Position numbers and translations under genes: made by a program. Positions 22,956-34,103 of a DNA stretch of 64,000 bases are shown here, piece after piece. Source of the stretch: Blepharisma stoltei. Taxonomy: Eukaryota > Ciliophora > Heterotrichea > Heterotrichida > Blepharismidae. Positions within the stretch are counted from its first letter, which is position 1, and every line of letters starts with the position of its first letter. The notes under the pieces were generated by a model. It had not been told where the DNA came from, did no database searches, and was given only the letters and a program-made list of their open reading frames with translations. Where the stretch lies: the NCBI GenBank assembly GCA_914767885.1, contig CAJZBQ010000056.1, positions 496,001-560,000 on the forward strand, written 5' to 3'.

Positions 22956-23714
22956 TTATCTATTAGCTTCTCTGTTCCACGCTTCAATCATGGCTCTACG
23001 CTCTTCACTTGTCCTAACTGGAGGCAACTTTTCAGGTGTCCTGCTTCTATGTCGTCTGCCATCAGGGCTTTCTTTGTCATGCTTTCTCTTTTTTTCTTCT
23101 TTAAGCCTTTGTATTCTTCTTTCTTTATACTCTGGGTGCTCGTAATACATCTGATGTTGGAGGCTTTTTTTAAAGGACCTTGATATATGTTTTAAATGCA
23201 TAAAATTGCAGTACCCGCCTCTATCACAGTTTCCTTCATCATATTGGCGACATCTGGATTCTTTAAAATCAGTCACAGGCGAAAATTCTGTTGAAATCAC
23301 CCTGCCAGCGTAATATCTACCATTCAGATTTCTCGCAGCAATTTCTGCTTCTTCTTCTGAGGCAAATTTCGCATAGACATTGCCGATAAGATGATCTCCC
23401 ATGTTGTCACATACGCTGAGTTCTAATAATTCTCCATAATTTGACAGCTCAAATCAAACTTCTTCGTAAAAATCTTCGAAATGCCTTATAGACTCTCGAA
23501 TAGCTTTTTCTGGCACTTTTGTGCCTTCAAACATAGCCAAAGCGACTGCTGGATTCTCATACATGTGAGGCATAAGGATAGTTTGGGAGCAAAGAGGCTT
23601 GTTATGAAGACGGGTGCAGCGGTCGCCATGCCTGCACGCGCCAATTTTGAAATAGAAAGGACAGTTGACTTTATCTTCTTCAGTTCCGTAGATTCGGCTT
23701 AGACGGCTTGCCAT
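22956..23714 (-). CDS. U2AF1: U2AF small subunit (U2AF35)
   Basis: 252 residues. Two CCCH zinc fingers (CPFYFKIGACRHGDRCTRLH at ~18-38; CRQYDEGNCDRGGYCNFMH at ~155-173) flank a UHM-type RRM (GELLELSVCDN...GNVYAKFASEEEAEIAARNLNGRYYAGRVISTEFSPVTDF). This is the order in U2AF35, which reads the AG at the 3' splice site. One TGA-Trp (EEVWFEL) joins the two halves. The C-terminus is basic with RS-like RRHRSRTPEK. Of interest here because the genome's introns are only 15 nt. Stop TAA, then 2 bp, then the next ATG. Confidence 0.93.
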
Positions 23715-23783
23715 ATATTTTTATTGAAATCTTAAAATTTACACAGCAACCCTTGGTTGTATAAAATATTATAAACTCTCATA

Positions 23784-25070
23784 ATGAATTTTGTAAGGCT
23801 TGGAAAATTAGAAAGAAAAGTGCAAAAGCTCTGCTTAAAGCTGCACCAAGGACTGTTTGATATGGTAACTGATAATTAGCAAGATGACAGCGACGAAAGC
23901 ATGATGAGTGTTGGAGAGGTAAAAGAAATCCATCCCTTAGAAGCTATGGCTCATGTAACAGAAGCAATTAAAGAATTGTTAGTGCTCAAGAGGAGTTTAA
24001 AAACTTTCAAAGAGAATGAAAATTTTGAAACAACTAAGAACTACCAAAAGGCACTCCAAAAATTAGAAGCTGAAGTGAGAGAGCACTTCAAAATCGAAAG
24101 CCAACTGAAATTATATATTGATAGCACAAAACAAAAAATAGAAGATAATAAAAAATTGCTAGACAGAGGTGCAGATGAATTAGATAAAGAAAAAGAGATA
24201 CTTATGAAAGAATTAGCCACCCTAGATGAGGAAGTTTCTTTACTCCCCCCTCCGTGAGCAGATAAAAATTTTATTCGCTCTGAAGGGGGTTTTTTAAACT
24301 CATATATAAATTTTATAGTAAATTATTTTTCGAAATATTTTAAAACAAAGAATTAGCAAGAGATTTCATTATAATAATTCGCTTGCCAGGGTGGGTTTTT
24401 ACCCCAAAAATAGTAACTTTTCCGATAGTTTTGCTAGGTCACGGAGGGGGAGTTAGCAAAAAAAGCGATTGTATTGCAAGATACATTAGACCAAGGCGAA
24501 ATTTTAAAAGAGCCAGAGTCTGAAGATGTGAGCAGTCCGGAATCAGAAAAAGCTTTAAAAATTGTCGCAAAAAATAAAAGTTTGGAAATCGAGATTAAAA
24601 AGCTTCGCGAACAAATTAAAGAGCAAGAATGAGAAAACAAAGAAATTCTTCGACAAAAAAATGAAGCGAAAAAAGCTTTAGAGAAGTATAGGTCTGGACA
24701 GTATAACCCAGAGCTGTCCATAGCTGAGTTTTATAAGCTGAAATTTGAAGAAAAATGCTTGGAATCCATAGAGCTTCAAAGAAAAATAAAGGACATCCAA
24801 TCTGAAAATAAAAAGCTTCTCTCCTATGAAGTTCGTGTAAATCCCCATAAGAATTCTTCAAGATCCCATTCTCCGATGGACGCAGAAGTTTCCGCAACTG
24901 ATCGCCAGCGAAGTATTTCTCCTTTAATTGCAACTAAAAATAACCTTTCACAATCCCACAAAAGGATTCCACGCAACACTTCAGTTGAAAAAAGGAGAAG
25001 AACTCCATCAGCAGAAAGAAGAACTCAGCAGTCCTATATCACCAATTATAAAACTAATAGAGCTTTATAA
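23784..25070 (+). CDS. Coiled-coil protein with a 15-nt intron and a MITE insertion
   Basis: 352 residues after removing the intron 23865-23879 and the insertion 24241-24453 (1059 nt). A short N-terminus (MNFVRLGKLERKVQKL) precedes an acidic segment and long coiled coils on both sides of the insertion (KALQKLEAEVREHFKIESQ; IEIKKLREQIKEQEWENKE), and then a basic Ser/Arg-rich tail (RRRTPSAERRTQQS). No catalytic motif. Probably cytoskeletal; unrecognised family. It ends 16 bp before the next ATG on the same strand. Confidence 0.8.
23865..23879 (+). other. 15-nt spliceosomal intron
   Basis: GTAACTGATAATTAG between phase-0 codons (F-D-M / Q-D-D). It contains an in-frame TAA and TAG, so it must be removed. 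Confidence 0.85.
24241..24455 (+). mobile_element. Degenerate, shortened family A MITE (213 bp) in coding sequence
   Basis: TTA repeats at 24240-24242 and 24453-24455. Left hairpin arms CTCCGTGAGCAGATAAAA and TTTTATTCGCTCTGAAGG are partly decayed; the right end keeps GGTGGGTTTTTACC...GGTCACGGAGGGGGAG. The core is about half normal length. Removal gives E-E-V-S-L-A-K-K in frame. Confidence 0.85.
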
Positions 25071-25086
25071 TTTTCCCCATAATTAA

Positions 25087-25970
25087 ATGAAAGCTAATTC
25101 TTTTATAATTTATGACAAGAACTCAAAAAGGCTAACATTCAGTGAAACGCTAAAAACAAGAACATTGCGGAGCATGACAAGTAAAAATAAAAGAGAAGTC
25201 AATAAGAGCTATGATATGAAATTTTTTGAGCTTAATGAAAAGTTATGCAAAGTAATGAGCAATTCTAATTCTGCAAGATGCTCGCCTGAGAATATTTTGC
25301 AGAGAAAAAAAAGTACCTCGACCGAGATGCCTAACATTACATTAAAAATCGTACCGAAAAAGCAAATTATGCCATTTGAATATGAATTTATTCTAAAAAT
25401 ATTTATTAATGAATAATTTTTTATATCAAAAATTTTTAACGTTCTTGAATATGATCCGATTCCTTCTCCTCTTACTCCTCTCCTGTAAGAAAACACCATA
25501 TTTGAAATAATTTTAAAACAAATATTAATTTTAATTTTTAAATCTATGTTTTAAAACAATACAGAATTTGCAAGAGATTTCGTTATAATAATTATCACTT
25601 ACATATCGAAATATTTTTTTTCATAAAATCTTTATTCTCTTTGAGGGTGGGCTATTACTCAATAAATGGGGATTTTTCTAATAGTTTTGTTTTCACTCAC
25701 GAAGATGAGGGAGTTAGATGAAAGCAAAGATATCCTCAAAAATCTAGAACTATAACAATTAGTATTCCTAATCGACACAAGCCAAAAACCCCTTCCACAG
25801 AGCCTACGAAATCTCAGAACCATTCCAAAATAAATTATATTCCTTACTTGCCTTTAATCAACCAAATAATTGATCCGCCCTCAAAGCCAATTATCAGACA
25901 ATTATCAAGAGAAGATCCGTTAATTTCTTCATGGGAGCATTTTACACCGAGAGACTCTGGAGTATTATAA
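25087..25970 (+). CDS. Unknown basic protein with one MITE and one probable 48-bp insertion
   Basis: Frame continues from ATG 25087 to 25472, and from 25715 to TAA 25968-25970, once the family A copy is removed. A single in-frame TAA at 25414-25416 remains; removing a TA-bounded 48-bp AT-rich piece (25389-25436) eliminates it and gives EYEFNVLEYDPIPSPL. Total 594 nt, 197 residues. Basic, Ser/Pro/Lys-rich with no recognisable domain. The alternative is a 109-residue protein ending at 25416, but the downstream frame has clear protein-like composition (PLINQIIDPPSKPIIRQLSR). Confidence 0.6.
25389..25438. mobile_element. Probable very short TA-bounded insertion, 48 bp
   Basis: TA at 25389-25390 and 25437-25438; 90% A/T; contains the in-frame TAA at 25414. 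Inferred from frame only. Confidence 0.4.
25472..25716 (+). mobile_element. Degenerate family A MITE, 242 bp, in coding sequence
   Basis: Flanked by TTA (25472-25474 and 25714-25716). The left tip CTCCTCTCCTGTAAGAAAAC and right tip TTTTCACTCACGAAGATGAGGGAG are mutated versions of the family ends; the right end retains the GGGTGGGCTATTACTC...ATGGGGATTTTTCTAATAG double-repeat region. The hairpin half of the left end is lost. Removal rejoins S-P-L-R-W-K. Confidence 0.8.
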
Positions 25971-26162
25971 TTATTCGCAGTTTAATTATTTATAAAACTA
26001 AAATGGACAATGCCTCTTTATTGTTAAAGCTTCAACTCCAAAAATTAAGATATATTTTTTGAAAAGTCTTATTGCTTAATATTGTTAATATTTTATTTAT
26101 ATTCAAAGCCATTAATCAGATGCATTCTGTTAGACTATTATATCTAAAATATGTCAGCTGCT

Positions 26163-27077
26163 TTATGAATAAAAAGTTGGTATTATATTTGAACTAGTTC
26201 TAAAGTGCACTTTGTTTTTAAATCCATTTGCAAGTCTCCTGCTTTCTATTTCTTTTTTATATTTATTAAGGAGTTCTTTTATCGGAAATTCTGAATTATT
26301 GTGATCTACTAATAAAGATTTTGATTGTTTTCTCTGCAACTCATCTTTAAGTTTGAAAAGCACAAGTTTAGCCTTCTTAAATTTAAATGATCACCTAATC
26401 CTCTCTTTTTCTTTTTCTTTTAGTGTCTGGATTTTTTCCGAAATTTGCCCGCTGAAATCATCAACTCTATTCTCTGTATTATTTTCTATTTTTCATTCTA
26501 ACTCTTTTATCAAATCACTTTCTATACATCTTTCACTTTTGAGCATATTGATTGTCTCTTTTAACTCATCTAAATATTTTATGCTTTCCTTAACATTCTT
26601 CATATTTTCAAGCTTTTCTTTTAAATTTTCAGTTTCTTGATTCTTCTTTTTTAAGTCATTTTCTAAGTCTTTTATTTCTTCTTTAATATTAATAGAAGAA
26701 ATTGCCTCATAGTGCTGTCTAAGTTGGTCCCTATTTTCTTCAGATTCTCTTAATAAAAGTCATAATTTTTGGTTTTTCTCTTTTAGCTCATTAATTTTTC
26801 TACTAACAAACCTTGGAGTTTCAGAAGATGAGTAATAAGTTTTTGGCGTCATACTTGGGCTTATAGAAGCTTGAGAATTTGCTCTTGATTTTGCCCTTGG
26901 AGTTAATTTTTCTTTGCACTCTTGCTCAATTTTTAATTTCCGATTTCTATCTTTAGCTTGGATTAGATCTGAAGTTAATTTTTTTATTTCTTGATTCATT
27001 TGAGAAAGCTGCGGATCACTTTTTTCAAAATTAATCACTGAGGCGCACATTGATGATGACGATCTTCGATGCTTCAT
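26163..27077 (-). CDS. Coiled-coil protein, unknown
   Basis: 304 residues; three TGA-Trp codons (QKLWLLL, ELEWKIE, RIRWSFK) join fragments. A basic Ser-rich head (MKHRRSSSSMCAS) with SP/TP sites is followed by nearly continuous heptad-type coiled coil (~30-260) and a polar tail. Likely structural or cytoskeletal; no family recognised. Stop TAG at 26163. Confidence 0.75.
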
Positions 27078-27279
27078 AATTTTGGATTAATTATTAATAT
27101 TTTTTATAAAATGCTGGTAGGATTATAGCCATTATCTAATTTTTTTACTCACCTTCCTCTATTTTTAAGATTTTTATTAATTTAATTTTTAAATCTCTCC
27201 TTTCACATCTAGAATTAAACAATTTAATAAATATATCTGTTATAGCTATAAATATATAGTGAACTAATTAACTGAACCG

Positions 27280-28404
27280 TTAATAATCTTCTTCCTCTTC
27301 TTTAATATTTTCTAGTAATTTCAATTTTTTAAACTCTGAAAGTAAAAGTTTTCCTTGTCCACTTTCATCTCGGCTTTTTATAATTGTGCCAAGTAATTGT
27401 CAGACATTTCCTAGTTCTTCTCTTAATTTTGCATTCTCTTCTTTTAATGCGTTAATTTGAGTTTCTAATTCTGCATTTTTTTCTTTTGTGTCTCTATGAT
27501 GCAATTCTGAAATTGCCATTCTCGGAAGGTCTGAATTTTCTTCCATTAACTTAATATGGCTTCCTCTTCTTAGGCTTATTGGGACTTTTTGAGTTGCCTG
27601 CTGACGATCTTCATTATTGACATGAACCGAGTCTAATTTTTCTAGCCAGAGGTGATAGAGCAATTTGTCTTTGGAGTCTTTTGTCTTAACCATGCAAGGA
27701 TTCATAAAAATTGAAAGATGAGTTAACTTTGGGAATCCTTTTAAAACTTCTAAAGTATTTTCGAAACTGAAAATTTGGTTATTGCTCACTTTTAGACACA
27801 CAATTCTTTTGCATATTCTAAGTGGCGAGATATCCTTTATTTTATTATGTGCCGCTTTAAATGTACTGAGTCTAATTAACGCTTGTAATGGAGATAAATC
27901 TTCGATACTGTTATTATTGACATTCAAGTATCTTAGGTTGGTGCACTGACCCACTCCACGCAAGCTTGTAATATAATTATCAGAAAGATCTAGAATCTTC
28001 AAGTTAAAAAGCCTTGATAAGTTGATATGATCGTTCGTTTCAAACTGGCTTAGTCCTTTTCCATTAAGTTTAAGCTCTTTTAGCGCCCCGAGATTCGGAG
28101 ATTTCGAGATCTGTAAAATTCTTTTTTCTGTCAATGAGCCAATGTCGCTCAAAGGATTTTCTGGTATTTTTACATCAGTCAAAATTGATGAAAGGTTTCT
28201 TTTAGACTGAGCTGAAGGAAGCGGTGCTCCTTCATCGCCGAAGCTCAAAAAACTAGAACTGGAGGAAGTTCGGTCATTACGCCCATTATCTGCTTCAGGA
28301 TCGTCAGCCTGGTAGCACACATGCCGACGCTCAATGTGGGCTTCAAGCTCGCTACGAGATTCGAATTCCTGATAATCGAAAGGACATGAATAACTTCCTT
28401 GCAT
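27280..28404 (-). CDS. C2H2 zinc-finger plus leucine-rich-repeat protein
   Basis: 374 residues. The N-terminus has a single C2H2-type finger (CPFDYQEFESRSELEAHIERRH). An SDS22-type LRR array occupies ~120-255 (LKELKLNGKGLSQF, LKILDLSDNYITSL, LRYLNVNNNSIEDL, IVCLKVSNNQIFSF), closed by an LRRcap-like LSIFMNPC...LWLEKLDSV, then a coiled coil. A TGA-Trp near the end extends the protein to ...KEEEEDY before TAA. SDS22-like LRR proteins are common in cilia and axonemes, but the partner is unknown. Confidence 0.8.
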
Positions 28405-28765
28405 TTTTATTTTTTGTTAGGTGGTTAGAATTAGTTAAGAAAAGCACATATAATTGCGAAATAAAATAATGATTTTTTAAAATAGTTAAAAGGAAGAATT
28501 TATAGGTAAAACGCAACAGAATTGCACGAGAAATAAGTTCACCATCTTTCAAATATTTAAATAAACTACATTCTTTATTAGATGATTACAAATTAGATCA
28601 GATTATGCAAGTAAATGGCAGATATAACTTTTTAATTAAATTACTTATTGAAATTATTAGAAATTTTGATTGAGAGTTTTAGCTTTATAAGCTTAAAAAT
28701 ATGTGGGTTTTCTAGTTTCAAGAGCAATAAGATGATTAAGAATATTTTTAGATATTAGATTAATT
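28405..28765. other. Intergenic, nothing recognised
   Basis: AT-rich spacer between divergent LRR and ankyrin genes. Confidence 0.5.
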
Positions 28766-29452
28766 ATGGACAAGAAGGATAAAATCATTAAGCAACTGCA
28801 AGAGCGTGTAAATGAGCTAGAAGATATCAATCAGTCTTTGAATGAAACTATTGAAGTCCTTCTTCGCCGCAACAAAGAGCTAGAATCCAAGCTTTCAGCA
28901 GAATCTCCAAAACACATCCCTTCAAGTCCTTCAACTCGTCCTTCCACAACTACATCTGAATACAGCCAAGACGTCCTCCAGCATATCCAAATGGACAATT
29001 TATCATTTTTCCAATCACTTATCTCTAATGGTTTATCAATTGATCGCCATTTCGAGGAATCAGGCACTTTTTTAATCCATGAAGCCGTAAAATCAGGCGC
29101 TATTAAAATCCTGCATTTTCTATCATCAAGATGCAATGTAAACGCTGTTTCTGATGACGGGGAAACTCCTTTGACGCTAGGAGCAGAACTGGAAAAGCAT
29201 GATTCTATTTGTATGCTTTTACAAGCTGGGAGAGATAAAGTTGATTTAGAACACAAAAATAAGCAAGGACTAACAGCTCTGCAGATAGCTGTGAAAAAAG
29301 GAAATAAAGAAATTGTTAGCTTGTTGCTGGAACATGGAGCGGATATAACAGTTACTACTGTGCTTGGAGATTCTTTATTGAGGATGGCTCAACGTGCTGG
29401 GCATCAAGAGATAGTTTTGTTGCTAGCAAATTCAGGAGCTTCTTTAAGATAA
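28766..29452 (+). CDS. Coiled-coil and ankyrin-repeat protein
   Basis: 228 residues. An N-terminal coiled coil (KQLQERVNELEDINQSLNETIEVLLRRNKELE), a Ser/Thr/Pro linker, then about four ankyrin repeats from ~85 (HEAVKSGAIKILHFLSSRCNVNAV, ETPLTLGAELEKHDSICMLLQAG, LTALQIAVKKGNKEIVSLLLEHGADI, DSLLRMAQRAGHQEIVLLLANSGA). Protein-binding adaptor, target unknown. No Trp-TGA and no insertion. Confidence 0.85.
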   Translation: MDKKDKIIKQLQERVNELEDINQSLNETIEVLLRRNKELESKLSAESPKHIPSSPSTRPSTTTSEYSQDVLQHIQMDNLSFFQSLISNGLSIDRHFEESGTFLIHEAVKSGAIKILHFLSSRCNVNAVSDDGETPLTLGAELEKHDSICMLLQAGRDKVDLEHKNKQGLTALQIAVKKGNKEIVSLLLEHGADITVTTVLGDSLLRMAQRAGHQEIVLLLANSGASLR

Positions 29453-29550
29453 ATTAACATTTCATGCTTAGAACTTTCAAATAAAGGGAAAATTAATTAA
29501 TTTTCAAAGATCTGATTAATTTAGCTAATTCTCAAGATTATTTCATATAA

Positions 29551-30860
29551 TTAAACGAAGCTTGCTGTATAAAACGGTAGGTCTTTAGCAATATGCTCAC
29601 CAGTGACATCTAGAAAGAGCATCCCATGATGTTTGAGTCTGCTGTACATTGTTTTCACAGTAAGCTTACTTGTGGTATTTTGGGCGACTTTATTAACGAA
29701 AAATTCAGCAGTTTGTCCTCTTCTAATATTGACAGAATCTAAGTGGTTGATAAGCACTGACATCGTATCATCTTCACTTTCCATGGGGGCTACCAAAGGT
29801 GCGACTTGATCTAGTAAGCACTGTTCATTTGTTTTAATTTCCAGAAAGGCTGTTTCGGCATGTGATCCTTCCAATATATCCAAATAAAGCAATTCGTAGA
29901 GCGGACTTTCTGTGTCCCACAATGTCTGATAAAAAGACCTAATAAAATATTTCACTGCGTCATTTTGTATCGAATATAGATGAGGCGACTCCACCAGCAG
30001 CTTTAAATGTGTATCACCTATATTATTTGGATCCACCAGTGCGTCTAGCAGCTTATCTTGGATTTCTGGGTCAGGATTATATATGTCAAGTTCGGGTGCA
30101 GGTCAAATGACTTTGCCTTTTTGATAGTGTCCATTTTACCGAAGTACTTTTGATCGAAAATTTTTAAATAGTGTATCGATTTGGCCGAAATTTGACGGTT
30201 TTTTTCGGTCAAATGTCTCACTATCAAAAATGATTCGAACAAAGTTTCCCCTATGAGATGTCGCACTATCAAATTTCCGCGGTCATTTGACATGGAGCCG
30301 TCAAGTTCATCAATAGCAAGCTCTTTCATTACATGATCAATGGCAGCCTGATCTGTGCACATATAAAACTGGTCCGGATCCATGCATTTTAACCATTTTT
30401 CAAAATACTCATCAATATCTTCTTGAGTGTAACTCACTCCAGCTAAATCTTGATACACAAGCAGCCCTAACACAAATTCTCCTGCATCGCCTCCAGGAGT
30501 TCCTAAAATATCATCAACAATTCTTCCATCTAGACATCGAAAAGCACTGTGAGTAATGCGGGCATACGAAAAATTGCCATAGCCTGAGAGCTTTTCGTTG
30601 ATTTCTTCATAGGTGGAGCCAGTTCCTTCTCTGTCTTGAGTTAGTTTGATTTTGCTGGGATGGCATTTCGCTTCTTCTATTTCGACCATTCCCAGCTCAG
30701 AACAGTCGCATTCAACATCATAAGTGTCTTCGCTAACTGTCATAGTCCCATCGAATTGATCAAAGCTTGATTCTGAAGTTTGAATAAATTGGCTTGAATC
30801 CAGCTTTAATGTGCAAAAGGCTACACTAAATAAAACGAATAGTAACTTCATATTTATCAA
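29551..30860 (-). CDS. Secreted or luminal protein of unknown function, split by a MULE-like insertion
   Basis: Signal peptide MKLLFVLFSVAFCTLKL (preceded by M-I-N), then an acidic protein with paired cysteines (VECDCSEL, AKCHPSK). The frame continues across the insertion only if 30094-30299 and one copy of the 9-bp flanking repeat are removed: 1095 nt, 364 residues, junction AIDELDIYNPDPEIQ. If unspliced, the frame instead runs into the element and stops at 30045. The C-terminal half is helical and acidic. No family recognised; no membrane anchor seen. Confidence 0.75.
30085..30308. mobile_element. MULE-like MITE, 206 bp, with 9-bp target duplication, in coding sequence
   Basis: Direct repeats GTCAAGTTC at 30085-30093 and 30300-30308 flank an element whose ends are inverted repeats: GGGTGCAGGTCAAATGAC on the left and, reversed, GGCTCCATGTCAAATGAC on the right, with a second matched block TTTGATAGTG further in. 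A 9-bp duplication with a G-rich tip is typical of Mutator-like elements. There is no TA in the duplication. The internal TAs within the inverted repeat do not restore the frame; exact removal with one 9-bp copy does. Confidence 0.85.
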
Positions 30861-32188
30861 GTTTTAGCGAGATTTAGATAAGATAGTTGAGATGAATTCC
30901 GAATAGCGAGATATATGAAGGAAATGAATTTGATCTTGTGGATTAAAGATTTATTTTTCTAGGAAGGATAATAGGATTAAAAATAAATTAAAGCTGTTAC
31001 AAAAATTTTTCGGGAGTTAGTAATAAATTAGATGCGTATCGATAATCATGAAATAATCATAAATATTATTATCAAAAATATGACGAAGTCAGTCTTAAAA
31101 TAGATGCGCAAAATTTTTTTCAAATTAGGACCAGTAAAAATTTTCTCCATCCGAAGTTGGTATAATTAAAATTTATAGCCATTACGGCAGTATACCTAAT
31201 TAAACTATCGAAGTTTCAAAGATAATTAAAAGGCGATGACTCAATTATCCATCCAAAAATGGCTGAAGTAATTAAATTGAGTAAAAATTCCTTACTTCTC
31301 CTTTTAAATTGCAACAAAACTTCGGTAAAATTTGCCCTTTAAATTTGTTTTTCAATAGAAAATTTTATTGATGAAGTACTTTTTATTATAAAATTAGTTT
31401 GATCTAATTTAATAGACAAGATGCAAAGAGAATACTATTTAAGCAGTTCTCACACTGAATCAATTAATATTTTATTTAATTCATCATAAAAATAAATTAA
31501 AATTCAAAGTATTGTGCTCAATTTATAGTTTTTCAAAAATTTTAAAAACCTTTTTTTTAAAAAAAATTAATGATGAAAAAACAATTTTTTGGCCTAATTT
31601 AACAGATAAGTGCAAGTAGAATACTGTTTAAACAATTTTTACACTGAATCGATTTATCTTTTTATATAATTCTTCATAAAAATAAATTAAAATTCAAGCT
31701 ATTTCGCTCAATTTATATTTCTTTAAAAATTAAATAAAAATTATATATAAAAAATTTACGAATTTTTAATATAAGTTTTATATAAAATAAATTAAATTCA
31801 AACTACTGTGTGCTCAATTTTTTTTTTTTCAGATTTAAAATTTTAAAAAGTTTTTATAGAGAAAATATAAATTCTTTTATAAAAAAATAACCCCTTTCAA
31901 TTGGAGTAGGATTTTATGATCCAATTTAAAGCAGGGGATTTAAATAATTAGATGATAGTTTAGTTTCAAACTTTTTCCTAACTAACTAATAAATTTTACC
32001 TGGCTAATGCTCCATCTGTTGAATCAAAATCCATATGGGGGCTATTTTGATCGGAAACTATATGTGGATTTTTATTACATATGTGGAATAATTTTTCCAC
32101 CTGTGGGATAATTAGTGCAATGCTCTATATTAAATTTAGTCAAATGCATCCTAAGACATAAATTATATAGATGGCTATAAATATATAA
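30861..32188. other. Intergenic, with family C-like repeat block
   Basis: AT-rich spacer of 1.3 kb. Apart from the family C-like block (31292-31942), no gene or RNA is recognised. Confidence 0.5.
31292..31942. mobile_element. Family C-like element with internal tandem repeats
   Basis: Left: TTA then CTTCTCCTTTTAAATTGCAAC, with a second TTTAAATT copy near 31340. Right: CCCCTTTCAATTGGAGTAGG and its inverse CCAATTTAAAGCAGGGGA, then TTTA. Between the ends are two to three diverged copies of a ~170-bp unit, each containing TAATTTAA...GCAA...AGAATACT and an AATTCTTCATAAAAATAAA-like motif (near 31399 and 31599, a partial copy near 31770). Confidence 0.65.
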
Positions 32189-33016
32189 ATGTCATCGAAT
32201 GATAGGCGAACATGAACAAAAGAAGTAACTTTTATTTAGGAAGATGAGGCAATCAAGGAGCTAGTCCTTGGTATGGGCATCCACAAATGGTGTCAGGTCT
32301 CTGCTCTTCTCAAAAAGCATTACGGAATCAAAAACAGAACTGGAAAGCAGTGCAGAGAACGATGGCATAATCATCTCGACCCTTCAATCAAAAAGGAGCC
32401 CTGGACCCCAAAAGAAGACAAACTGATATTAGACCTTCAAAAAAGATTTGGAAATAGCTGGTCTGAGATAGCCAAATACTTGCCAGGTCGTACAGATAAT
32501 TCAATTAAAAATCGGTTTTATAGCACCATTAGAAGAAACTTGAGGAAGTTCAACAGGAAAAGGCCAAAAAGCCTAAAACTTACAGGACCTCTCAAAAGTA
32601 TCCTGAAAGACACTGAAACAGTCGAATTAATTTTTAGCGAAAAGGCTCCGCCAAGAAATAAAGGCTACAAGGAAGATGAAGAGAATTCAGAAAATGAAAG
32701 CCTTTATGAGTCAAGATCCGAGTCATCACATGAAGAGGAGCTGAAAGATGAAAATGAAATTCCAGACATCGCCAAGTTAGTAACTGATGAAACAGCAGCG
32801 ACAGTTACAAACATCATTGCTGCCCCAGTACCATATGTCCAAAATATTGATGTACATAATCAAACTTACAGTCCTAATGTCATATTTAGCTATCCAATTG
32901 TAAATTACGGAAATGCCCTACAATGCTGGCATCCTTATACAGCAGCTTGGGTCAATTATTTGAATCTCAATATGGTTCAAGATTGAGCTCAAAACAGTAT
33001 AAAGTTCAGTAGATAA
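32189..33016 (+). CDS. Myb-type (R2R3-like) DNA-binding protein
   Basis: 270 residues with one 15-nt intron. Two Myb repeats sit at the N-terminus: [26 protein letters not shown]...[14 protein letters not shown], then [44 protein letters not shown]. The first Trp of repeat 1 is encoded by TGA and lies in exon 1, so both the code and the intron are needed to see the complete domain. The remainder is basic, then acidic Ser-rich. Reading TGA at 32984 as Trp moves the stop to TAA 33014-33016. Likely nuclear transcription factor. Confidence 0.9.
32225..32239 (+). other. 15-nt spliceosomal intron
   Basis: GTAACTTTTATTTAG, phase 0, inside Myb repeat 1 (W-T-K-E / E-D-E-A). Removal restores the canonical 'W..EED..L' spacing. 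Confidence 0.92.
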
Positions 33017-33332
33017 TAAAATAGATTATAAGCTGTCTTTAAATTTAAATAATTGTACTTGGTGAATCTTTGGCGAGGATATTTAGATAGAAAAGTTTAT
33101 GGAATAAAAAAAGAAAATAAAATAGAATTTTATTGAATGAATTGCAAGATATCAACAAAACTAAGAATTTAGATAGAGCTAATAAGCGAGAGTCTTTTGC
33201 AAAGTTAAAACAAATATAAACTTGACTCTCTTATAATATTTTCAAGTCTTATAAGTTTAAAGAATTTTTTTAAAATGTACAAACAACTTTTTTTCTCCTT
33301 CACTTTAAAACTCATTTCTAATAAATTTTCAC

Positions 33333-33662
33333 TAACTCCCCTCTTTAAATTAGAACAAAATATCAGTCAAATTCCATTTTTTGATACATCCATCCATCCT
33401 TTAAATTGGAACAAAATTTTAAATTTTAAATATTAAATTTTATAAGTGAAAATAATAATTTTTATATAACAAGCTTTGATCTAATTTAATAAAAAGTGCT
33501 TATTTAAACCGCACTCGCACTGAATAAATTATTTTTAGAATCTATTCTTCATAAAAAAATTAAAATTTTGCGTTCCACTGATATTTTTATAGAAAAAAAA
33601 TTTAATTAACCCCTTCTAAAATTCGAATAGGATTTTTATACCAATTTAAAGATGGGGAGTTA
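33333..33662 (-). mobile_element. Family C MITE, ~327 bp, intergenic
   Basis: TAA at 33333-33335, then CTCCCCTCTTTAAATTAGAAC, with a second copy CATCCTTTAAATTGGAACAAAA ~57 bp further in. The other end is a hairpin (CCCCTTCTAAAATTCG... and ...CCAATTTAAAGATGGGGAG) followed by TTA at 33660-33662. Same asymmetric build as families A and B with an unrelated inner repeat. Confidence 0.75.
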
Positions 33663-34103
33663 AAATAAGTTACTTTTTAATCAAAATTAAATTATTTTAA
33701 AATGCCAAAATCATTAAAAATTTAAAATAAATAATTTTGTTTATTTTTCACAAAGCTTTCGACATTAAAGTATTACAAAAATTTCTTCTCATTTTTCTCT
33801 CTCAAGTTTAATTTAAATTAATATATCTGCTGCTTTAATTTCTTAATGGTTCTGGCGAGCCAAAAAGAAGATTCACATGAAATTTTATGATTTTCGCATA
33901 TGAAATCCCTTTTTTTTTTCGGTCAAAACCTTTAAAAAATTAATGCAAAGCATTATAAATTTTTTTTCCTAACTCCAAAATACCAACTTAATGAATTTAT
34001 CTCCTCTCAACTCAAAGTCCATTTAAGCCAGAAGCTTAAAAACCTCATTATTTTATCTAAAAATCTTACAGATTCCTTTATAATTAATACTAAACATTAG
34101 AAG

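Noticed and set aside
30045..30300. Reading of the 271-aa frame to its stop at 30045 as the natural C-terminus of the secreted protein
   Set aside because: The last ~85 residues are encoded by the transposon-like insertion; collapse of the 9-bp repeat joins to a long downstream frame.
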